Of a DNA stretch of 64,000 bases, positions 51,091-59,500 are shown piece after piece. The notes under the pieces are model-generated. The model saw only the letters and a program-made list of their open reading frames with translations. It was not told the origin of the DNA and searched no databases. The position numbers and the translations under genes are program-made. Source of the DNA: JAZKJD01 sp040384585 (lineage in GTDB: Bacteria > Pseudomonadota > Gammaproteobacteria > Diplorickettsiales > Diplorickettsiaceae); NCBI GenBank assembly GCA_040384585.1, contig JAZKJD010000005.1:10224-74223 (forward strand), written 5' to 3'. Positions within the stretch are counted from its first letter, which is position 1. Each line of letters starts with the position of its first letter.

Positions 51091-51807
51091 TCACTGTTCA
51101 TCGTCATCATCCTCATTAGAGGAAGCGCTCAAATTACTATTCTGTCGAATCAAATAATCCCTACGCTGCAAATAGGCATTGCGTTGAAAAACATAGGGAT
51201 CAAATGAAGCTTGCCTAATCGTTTGATCAAAATCTAATAATTGTGCTCTGGCATTAATGAAGCTTCCTACGGTTAAACCATTGCGCCATGCCATATCGTC
51301 TATATAGGGGTAGACAGAAAAAATACCATAATTAATAGGCCATGAAATCGTATCACGTACTGTGCGTGGACCTAAAATAGGAACCACCAAATAAGCTGAT
51401 GATCGATAACCCCACTTTGCTAAGGTTAAACCAAAATCCTGTGAATGTGCAGGTAAATTAATCCTACTCGCCACATCAACAAATCCACCTATGCCTACCG
51501 TAGTATTAATCAATAACCGCCAGGTATCTGCTGTTGCATCATAAAAATCAGCTTGTAATACATCGTTAATAATAGTAGGGACTTGTTCCAAATTACTGAA
51601 AAAATTACTAATGCCTTTGCTTAAAGGCCAAGGTAAAATAGTTTTATACACGGTAGCAACTGGCTTAAAAAAAATTTTGTCTAAAGTCTGATTCAGTTTA
51701 AAAGCATGACGATTGAAATTCTCATAAGGATCATTATTTGCATCTTCTGCGAAAGTTGGCGAAATGACTACTAGTAACAGACATAACCCTAAAGCTTTAT
51801 GAAACAT
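51091..51807 (-). CDS. mlaA: MlaA/VacJ family outer-membrane lipid asymmetry protein
   Basis: 238 residues. Signal sequence FHKALGLCLLLVVISPTFA then AEDANNDPYENFNRHAFKLN, the MlaA start; LINTTVGIGGFVDVASR and DFGLTLAKWGYRSSAYLVVPILGP are family motifs. MlaA is normally a lipoprotein with Cys after the signal; here the likely cleavage (TFA-ED) has no lipobox Cys, so it may be processed by signal peptidase I. The acidic tail (NEDDDDEQ) is unusual. The rest of mlaBCDEF is not in the window. Confidence 0.92.
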   Translation of the reverse strand: MFHKALGLCLLLVVISPTFAEDANNDPYENFNRHAFKLNQTLDKIFFKPVATVYKTILPWPLSKGISNFFSNLEQVPTIINDVLQADFYDATADTWRLLINTTVGIGGFVDVASRINLPAHSQDFGLTLAKWGYRSSAYLVVPILGPRTVRDTISWPINYGIFSVYPYIDDMAWRNGLTVGSFINARAQLLDFDQTIRQASFDPYVFQRNAYLQRRDYLIRQNSNLSASSNEDDDDEQ

Positions 51808-51850
51808 AAATGTTCTTACCCTTAACCCTAGTTTATAATTTTAATTAGAA

Positions 51851-52045
51851 TATACCCATTGCACTTGAAAATGCGATCTCGCATTTTCAAGTGTTTTCCT
51901 TGCGCGATGGGGATTTTCAAGGGGAGAATCGCGATTTCTCCCCTTGAATAACAGGGCGGAAGCTTGGCTTTTCCCCGTTAAGTAATCGGTTATACAGCTC
52001 GCTATGAATTCAAAAAGTTCGCATCTTCAAGTACGAGCGGTATAT
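51851..52045. repeat. family G composite, copy G2
   Basis: It begins tatacccattg, then a perfect 14-bp hairpin cacttgaaaatgcg (51862-51875)/cgcattttcaagtg (51880-51893), then a second hairpin ggggagaa...ttctcccc (about 51920-51945), and ends with the inverse of G1 up to cgagcggtatat (52034-52045). Its right end overlaps the last codons of trxB. Confidence 0.7.
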
Positions 52046-52986
52046 GCGTCTAAATATTTTTCAGCATCCAAAGCCGCCATACAGCCAGTACCTGCCGAAG
52101 TCACTGCTTGACGGTAAACGGGATCAGCCACATCTCCCGCTGCAAAAACACCGTCTACACTCGTCGCCGTTACCCCCTGGCTTCCACCTTTAACAAGTAT
52201 GTAAGAATTTTCCATTTTTAATTGATCTTGAAATAATTGAGTATTCGGTGTGTGTCCAATAGCAATAAAAACGCCTTGTACCTCTAATTGTTTGAAGTCT
52301 CCTGTTTTAACATTTTTTATTTTTAAACCATTGACACCTTTTTCATCACCTAAAATAGTCTCTACGACACAATCTAGCACTAATGAAATCTTTCCTGTTT
52401 TTACTTTAGTCATCAATTTATCAATTAAAATCTTTTCCGATCGAAATGTATCTCGCCTATGAACCAGCATCACATGTTCCGCAATATTAGCCAAATAAAG
52501 CGCTTCCTCAACAGCCGTATTACCACCACCAACAACTGCCACTTTTTGCCCACGGTAAAAAAAGCCGTCACAGGTAGCACAAGCCGAAACCCCTTTTCCC
52601 ATAAACTCGGTTTCTGATGCTAAACCTAAGTATTTCGCTGAAGCACCTGTCGCGACAATCAAGGCATCGCAGTGATAGACGGCTTGATCGCCTTTTAGAT
52701 AAAAAGGTCTTTGGGCGAGATCAACAGTATTAATTTGATCAAAAATAACCTGACTTTCAAAGCGCTGCGCATGTCTTAACATGCGCTCCATCAGTGCGGG
52801 TCCCTGCAAACCTTCTATATCCCCTGGCCAATTATCAACATCGGTAGTGGTCATTAACTGGCCGCCTTGTTGTAGACCTGTGATAACAAGTGGCTGTAGA
52901 TTAGCGCGTGCTGCATAAATAGCGGCTGTATAACCCGCAGGCCCAGAACCTAAAATAATTAAGCGATGTTTTTGAATTTTACTCAT
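52027..52986 (-). CDS. trxB: thioredoxin reductase
   Basis: NADPH-dependent flavoenzyme (319 residues). FAD motif ILGSGPAGYTAAIYAARA, redox site CATCDGFF (near residues 136-139), NADPH motif VVGGGNTAVEEALYL, and C-terminal FAAGDVADPVYRQAVTSAGTG. Divergent from ftsK, a common gammaproteobacterial neighbour. The last residues (YTART) are encoded by the end of repeat G2. Confidence 0.96.
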   Translation of the reverse strand: MSKIQKHRLIILGSGPAGYTAAIYAARANLQPLVITGLQQGGQLMTTTDVDNWPGDIEGLQGPALMERMLRHAQRFESQVIFDQINTVDLAQRPFYLKGDQAVYHCDALIVATGASAKYLGLASETEFMGKGVSACATCDGFFYRGQKVAVVGGGNTAVEEALYLANIAEHVMLVHRRDTFRSEKILIDKLMTKVKTGKISLVLDCVVETILGDEKGVNGLKIKNVKTGDFKQLEVQGVFIAIGHTPNTQLFQDQLKMENSYILVKGGSQGVTATSVDGVFAAGDVADPVYRQAVTSAGTGCMAALDAEKYLDAYTART

Positions 52987-53040
52987 AGTCTATTCACTTT
53001 AGGGTAAAACCTCAGATAATAAAAATGAAAAAAGTACCTA

Positions 53041-53079
53041 GTGCTGCGAGCTCGCAACTTCAAGTACAATGGGTATAAT
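53041..53079. repeat. family G fragment, copy G3
   Basis: gtgctgcgagctcgcaacttcaagtacaatgggtata: the end acttcaagtacaatgggtata is the inverse of the G left end. It lies between trxB and ftsK, whose ribosome binding site TAGGAG follows. Confidence 0.5.
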
Positions 53080-53145
53080 TAAGAAAGTATAACAATAAAC
53101 CGCAAATAGTATCCATTACCCTTTCCGAATGAATTAGGAGCCGTT

Positions 53146-55458
53146 TTGAAACGACACATCAGAAATGAGGAAATCACGCCCCATCTCAATCTAAAACAAC
53201 GCCTACGTGAAGGCTTATTAATCGCCAGTGTAGCCATTGCACTTTTTTTATTACTCGCGTTATGGACCTATCATCCGAATGCTCATCATAGCGCCTCTAC
53301 GAATATTGCTGGCCATTTAGGTGATGCGCTAGCCCATTTATTTTTTTCTGGAGTCGGCTCTTTAGCGTATTTGTTCCCTGCTTTACTCTTATATTGTGGA
53401 TGGCAAGGGTTTAAAAGTCCTTATCATCACACTCGCATTCATTATCCTCTTCTAGTTCTGCGGTTGCTAGGATTTATCATTGTGTTCATCGCGGCTTGTG
53501 GTCTCGCTACGCTGCATAGTACACACGCTATTCACGGCTATACGCCTGGAGGAGTTTTAGGCGCCGTCGTCACAAAAAATTTTATTACCCAGTTCAATGT
53601 AGTCGGTAGCACGGTATTTTTGTTAGCCTTATTATTAGCCAGTACTACCCTTGCGACAGGGTTTTCTTGGATGAATAGCTTAAATCGTCTAGGTCGCCAA
53701 CTCAGTTTGGTGTTGACACGATGCTATGAAACGATAAAACAGTGTGGTAACAAGTTAAAAAAACACGTAAACAAAAAAGAAAAAAACACCACTATCGCAA
53801 GTCAATCTACGCTAACACCCGCGACAAATAACAAACAACTGCAGCCACATTCGATAACAACGGCTTCATTTTTTGATTCGGAGCTTACAACCACCTCCCA
53901 ATCCCCTATTCCCATTAAGCCTTATTCGCCTCCTACCACGATTATTCCTAGCAAAAAAGTTATCCTCAGTGCTTCGTTGCCTCCGCTGAGCTTATTAGAC
54001 CCTGCGCAAGCATCTGGAAAAGAAGGTTATTCGCGCGAGGAACTAGAACGACTCTCACGCGATGTTGAGCTTCGCTTAAAAGATTTTGGCATACAAGTAC
54101 ACGTTGTCGCAGTTCATCCAGGTCCTGTTGTCACACGTTTTGAAATGCAACCCGCCGCCGGTATTAAAGTCAGTCGCATCACGGGCCTAGCGAAAGACCT
54201 TGCTCGCTCCTTATCCGTCGTCAGCGTGAGGATCGTCGAGGTTATTCCTGGTAAATCCGTCGTAGGCTTAGAGGTTCCCAATAAACATAGAGAAATCGTT
54301 CGTTTAAGTGAAATATTAACGTCAAATTCCTATCAACAGGCACGTTCTCCCCTTTCGCTGGCCTTAGGCAAAGATATTGCTGGCCATCCTGTCATTGTTG
54401 ATCTCGGCAAAATGCCACATCTGCTAGTGGCCGGCACAACCGGTTCGGGTAAATCCGTAGGCCTGAATGCTATGTTATTAAGCATTCTCTACAAAGCAAC
54501 TCCTCTAGAAGTAAGACTGATCATGATAGACCCAAAAATGCTGGAGCTTGCCATTTATGAAGGCATTCCTCATCTTTTAGCACCTGTCGTTACCGATATG
54601 AAAGAGGCAGCCAATGCATTACGTTGGTGCGTTGCAGAAATGGAGCGTCGTTACAAATTAATGGCAAATCTTGGGGTACGCAACTTAGCGGGCTTTAACC
54701 AAAAAATACAAGAAGCACAGACGAAAGGACGTCCTCTCAGTGATCCCTTCTGGACACCTGAGCAAGGAGGACAAGCCGAACCCTTGATGCAACTTCCTTA
54801 TATTATTGTCTTGATCGATGAATTTGCCGATATGATGATGGTGGTTGGTAAAAAAGTGGAAGAACTCATCGCTAGAATTGCACAAAAAGCACGGGCAGCG
54901 GGTATTCATTTAATTTTAGCCACGCAAAGACCTTCCGTGGATGTCATTACCGGATTGATAAAAGCTAATATTCCAACCCGGATTGCCTTCCAAGTTTCCT
55001 CAAAAATTGATTCGCGTACGATTCTCGATCAACAGGGCGCCGATCAATTATTGGGCTATGGCGATATGTTGTATTTGGCACCTGGAACTGGCCTACCGAT
55101 TCGGGTCCATGGCGCTTTTGTCGCTGACCAGGAAGTCCATGATGTGGTAAATGCCTTAAAAAAATCCGGTACGCCGGAATATAAGCTAGACCTATCACAA
55201 GCCTCGCTTGATACATCCGACACTAATGCAGAATTTATGGATAACAATTGGGGAGAAAAAGATGCTTTATACGATCAAGCGGTACAAATTGTTTTGGAAA
55301 CACGTCGCGCTTCTATTTCCAGTATTCAACGACGACTTAAGATTGGCTATAACCGTGCCGCGCGTTTAATGGAAGATATGGAAAAAGCAGGTCTGGTCAG
55401 CGCCATGGAAAATAACGGTAATCGAGAAATTTTAGTCCCTGATAGACTCAATGAATAA
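53146..55458 (+). CDS. ftsK: DNA translocase FtsK
   Basis: Septum-located DNA motor clearing the chromosome and activating XerCD. Four N-terminal membrane helices (to about residue 190), a Thr/Pro/Ser-rich linker of only about 110 residues, then the motor: Walker A AGTTGSGKSVGLNAML near 430, Walker B IIVLIDEFADMMMV, and the C-terminal winged-helix gamma domain SISSIQRRLKIGYNRAARLMEDME. Start is TTG at 53146 after TAGGAG. 770 residues, short for the family because of the linker. Confidence 0.96.
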   Translation: MKRHIRNEEITPHLNLKQRLREGLLIASVAIALFLLLALWTYHPNAHHSASTNIAGHLGDALAHLFFSGVGSLAYLFPALLLYCGWQGFKSPYHHTRIHYPLLVLRLLGFIIVFIAACGLATLHSTHAIHGYTPGGVLGAVVTKNFITQFNVVGSTVFLLALLLASTTLATGFSWMNSLNRLGRQLSLVLTRCYETIKQCGNKLKKHVNKKEKNTTIASQSTLTPATNNKQLQPHSITTASFFDSELTTTSQSPIPIKPYSPPTTIIPSKKVILSASLPPLSLLDPAQASGKEGYSREELERLSRDVELRLKDFGIQVHVVAVHPGPVVTRFEMQPAAGIKVSRITGLAKDLARSLSVVSVRIVEVIPGKSVVGLEVPNKHREIVRLSEILTSNSYQQARSPLSLALGKDIAGHPVIVDLGKMPHLLVAGTTGSGKSVGLNAMLLSILYKATPLEVRLIMIDPKMLELAIYEGIPHLLAPVVTDMKEAANALRWCVAEMERRYKLMANLGVRNLAGFNQKIQEAQTKGRPLSDPFWTPEQGGQAEPLMQLPYIIVLIDEFADMMMVVGKKVEELIARIAQKARAAGIHLILATQRPSVDVITGLIKANIPTRIAFQVSSKIDSRTILDQQGADQLLGYGDMLYLAPGTGLPIRVHGAFVADQEVHDVVNALKKSGTPEYKLDLSQASLDTSDTNAEFMDNNWGEKDALYDQAVQIVLETRRASISSIQRRLKIGYNRAARLMEDMEKAGLVSAMENNGNREILVPDRLNE

Positions 55459-55477
55459 ACGCTTACAGCATTTTCCA

Positions 55478-56599
55478 TCATCGAAAAGAAGGAACGTTCT
55501 GATAAATTGAAGTCCCATTGGGAATATCCTGGGTACTATTATCAAGATCGTTCTCCCAGCTAGCGCTATGATCATCGCTAGGAGAATTCAAAGGACCACT
55601 GGCTACTCCACTACCGCTCACTAAGGGAGATCTAGAAATTTCAGGATCACCTGTACTGCTATTAACTTGCCCAGCAAAATAGCAACGTGCAATCCAATGT
55701 GTTCCCCCATATGTGAAAAAACTTCCCGATAGAATAGCGAGCAAATCAAAGCATTGAACACTAAAGGTATCTTTATCACCTTCATCAGCAGATAAGAAAA
55801 AGCATAGACAGAAGGGGATAAAAAAAACGAAGAAATTCAAAAAATTTTGAAGTGTTTTTTTCGCATACTTGGCAGCAAAAGAATCCATACCTGTGATGAG
55901 TGTTTCCAAACCCAGAGTCATTCCCCCATATACCAGTGCACTATTCAGGTCTGTATCAACCCCTAAGCGCGTAGGATGGGAGAATGGAAGAATTAAAGCT
56001 ACATTTAGCAAAGAACTTATGACAATCTGACTCGTCGTGCACGCCCATTGTTTCTTTTTAGAGTTAGGATATTGTTCTTTTAGTATATCAAAAAAGGCAT
56101 GTACCAAGCCACTCGATATTCCTATTGCCGCACTAACGCCTATACGTACTGAAAGTGGCTGAGAAGCCATAGCAAAACTAACGATACGATCATCTGTCGT
56201 AGGAATTGCTGTATAAAGACTCGATCTTATGGCCTTTATCGTTGTTGCTTTTGTGGTTGTGGTGGTTGCGGTTGTTGTTTTATTAAGGCTTCTGAAAAAT
56301 GAATAAATCGCTTTTTTATTTTTGCAATGCGGATTCAATTCCCATGGTGGACCTTTTGGATGCTGATATAATTGTCTCAAATCGGTAACTTTTTTTACAA
56401 GCAAGGGCATTATTTCTTTGGGACAACAGGCAGCTGCTGCATAATGCACCGCAGTATAGTCCTCTGGAACAAGAGGATTAATAATTGGTGCACCTTGCTC
56501 TAAAAGCTTAGAAATCGCTTTTTTCAAACAGTTATTAATAGCAGTTGTAAGTTTTACAAAAAGAAACTGCTTATTCTGTTCTGACAAGCTTGTTGTCAT
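55478..56599 (-). CDS. ankyrin-like protein with C-terminal multi-pass membrane module (373 aa)
   Basis: Residues 1-75 look like degenerate ankyrin repeats (ISKLLEQGAPIINPLVPEDYTAVHYAAAA). A Thr-rich linker follows (TTTATTTTTKATT). From about residue 148 there is a membrane module with about four helices, beginning RIGVSAAIGISSGLVHAFFD and continuing SSLLNVALILPF; the same plan is in the 61596-63755 protein. The polar tail is Ser/Asp-rich. Its ATG follows the stop of the 1648-residue gene directly, so the two are probably coupled. Likely a host- or membrane-directed protein; function unknown. Confidence 0.7.
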   Translation of the reverse strand: MTTSLSEQNKQFLFVKLTTAINNCLKKAISKLLEQGAPIINPLVPEDYTAVHYAAAACCPKEIMPLLVKKVTDLRQLYQHPKGPPWELNPHCKNKKAIYSFFRSLNKTTTATTTTTKATTIKAIRSSLYTAIPTTDDRIVSFAMASQPLSVRIGVSAAIGISSGLVHAFFDILKEQYPNSKKKQWACTTSQIVISSLLNVALILPFSHPTRLGVDTDLNSALVYGGMTLGLETLITGMDSFAAKYAKKTLQNFLNFFVFFIPFCLCFFLSADEGDKDTFSVQCFDLLAILSGSFFTYGGTHWIARCYFAGQVNSSTGDPEISRSPLVSGSGVASGPLNSPSDDHSASWENDLDNSTQDIPNGTSIYQNVPSFR

Positions 56600-59500
56600 C
56601 TACATTTGCTTCCTCTTACAATCAAATCCACACTCTCCTCTACTCTCGGTAGTGTTATTACTAGTACTACTAGAAACGTTTAGGGTGGCTCCTCGCGTTG
56701 CGCCTTGTTCTAGCTCTGTTCGCGCTGGAGTATTCACAAATAATTGTCCCGCATGGTGGTGAATCACACGAACACTATTTTTATTGAACTTTCTGTTTCG
56801 AGAAGACGCAATCGTAGCATTACTACCTGGAAATTTTCCAGCCATTAATGTATCAGAGAATTGATCTGCAAGACATTTTATTTCTCCTTCTACTCTGCTA
56901 TAGAATTGGCTTCCCTGCTTCAGATTAGGGTTTTTTAGTTTTTTAATGCTCTCCTCTAAAATAGGCAAAATTCTTTTTAAATTTCCTACTTCAATAACGC
57001 CCCGAAGTTTGCTTATTAGATCATTTTTTTTTCCTCCATCATGAAAATCTTTATTTATATTTTGACACCCTATCCCAGCATCTATCGCACAAAGTCTAAT
57101 TGTCTCTTTAACTTTCTCAACTAAATATCCCGCAGCAATCACGGCTTCAGGCATGGATAGTTTGATATCTTTCATTTTTTCTGATGTTGTATGTGATTTT
57201 CGTCCAAAAATAACCCTATGCATACATAAAGCAAATATCAACTGACTCTGTAAACTAAAATTTTCCCAATATGCACCAACGGCATTTGCAAATGTAAGTC
57301 CGGAGTTCACTTCGTTTGGTGTTACCGGTATCTCATGGGCTGTTTTATTATCGTCGTACCCAGAACTTTTTGTCTCCATAAACGGTAATCCATCTCCTTT
57401 AATCTCCTTCCCCTCGACATATTCTGTTTCTTCAACGGTTTCAACCGTTACATAATCATCATCACTATCCTCCTGCACGTCATCTACGGTTACTTCTTCA
57501 CAAACGGACCCTTGGATAATATCCTGATCTTGTGCTGCTTCAACAGCATCTGCGAGGGTAAGCAATGGAGTTACTACAGCTGTCGCCTGAACTCTTTGGC
57601 CTCTTGTATACCGATGAGCAAACAGATAGATAATACCCCCAAATACAAACATCACTCCTGCCGAAGCCAGTGCTATAAAACCTGAAGTAGTAAAAGAACC
57701 TCCTTCCTGGGGTGGAGTGACTTGATAGATGAGTTTATCGATATAAGGTTTTACGATTTCCAACTGCTCAGCTTCACATGCGCCTGCAGCCAACTTGCGG
57801 AGTTGCTCACCATTTTCATCATCATCCAATAAGCTAGCCCCATGCTCTACTAATGCCTTTAGTAGGCTAGGATGACACCTTAGCTTGGAGTGAGTCGTGA
57901 AGGAAAACAATAAATACAATGGCGTTTTGTTTGTATCAAGTAAGCGACTATCCTGAGGAAAATTTTCTGCCGTCTTCTCCTCGACATTAATTTGCGTCCC
58001 GCAAACAAAATCAGATTCGGGTTCATTCAGTCTGCCGTGGACTCCTGGACTTGCTGCTAAATCTTCTTGGTTCGCCATAGGATCAAGATAATTAGGGTTC
58101 GCTCCATTTCCTAATAAAACAATAGACTTAAGTAAATCTCCCTGGTGCATTGCACTTAATAAATGTTTTCCTAACTCATCAGGTGTTTCAAGCTTACAAC
58201 ACTCCTCAGCTTCAGCAATAGCCGTCCTTGCAGTAACCGTCCTCCTATTTCTCACCAGGGCTTTTTCGCCGGATGGACAATAGTACTGATAGTATGGATG
58301 CTCACTACAGATTTTAATTTGTTCTTCTTCAGAATTATCTTTATAACTTTGACCTATAAAATTTTTAAGAAAAGTAGCTTTCACATCTTCCACCAAAGAG
58401 TCGAATACACAAAGATACTCGCACAGCAACGACTCTAGATAGTCTTGTGCCGTTGTTAAGTCATACGAAACTTGGTTTTCTACCTTATGCGCCTTTAAGG
58501 CATACTCGAGTTTACCTAGCATCCTAAAGAGGATACTAACGGCTTCCTCAGCCTCTACTGACTTTTCTGTATAATGACTTTCTACCCATACCTTCACCGT
58601 GTTTATAGCCTGAAGAAGATACTCATAATTATTTAAACTCTTTATATCATCAACACTGACAGCTAATAGTGATTCAATTTTCTTCAATCTTGCTATAGTT
58701 AAGGTTGTTTTTTCAGCAATACTCCGGGTTAGTTCTTCAAAATACTTTCCGTCCAATGTTACCCCAGGAAGCTTTGACTGGATGACTGCGCTTAGAAACG
58801 TTAAATAATCTTCTACTATCTCCATTTGCTCGTCAGAAAAAGAAGCTTGATTATTGATCCTGACATGAATCGCCGAAATAACTTCGTTTAAAGCCTGTGT
58901 CGCTTTATTACTGTCTGGGAATTCGACATATTTCTTTAAAAAATCTAAAAACTTCTGGATTTCATAATCTGACTCAAAAAAATTAACCCGTTGAATCTGA
59001 AGACGTAATGCATGTAAAACAGGCAACATACGAGTACGACATTGACATTTGCTACCAAAGACAAACCATTCTCCCCATTTTTCAGGATCCATTCCTATTA
59101 TCTTTTTTAATATTGGATCCAACGCGTTGGTTGTTATAGAATTAACAGTAGCAGTAGAAATAGGATACCTGTTGGAAACAGCATCTATCTGTCTTGATAA
59201 GTTCTTCCTATCTTCCGGTCTAGAGTCTTCTAAATAGTCATTTTCAGGTTTGTTCATTTCCTCTAACAAGATTAAAAAATCTTCCACTAACTTGATTTTT
59301 TTCCTAGGAATCTTCAATTGTTTCATGATTCTGGCCTGAAGCGCTTGAATCACTTCATTGAAAGCCGTTCTCTCAAATTCAATCCCCTTCGGTTTTTTCC
59401 ATTTAACATAGCTTATTAAAAAACTTACGAGGTTTCGTGAAGCATCATTGAATGAAGCATCATCAACTTCAAAAAGAGTGGGCTGCTCTCTGATGTGGTG

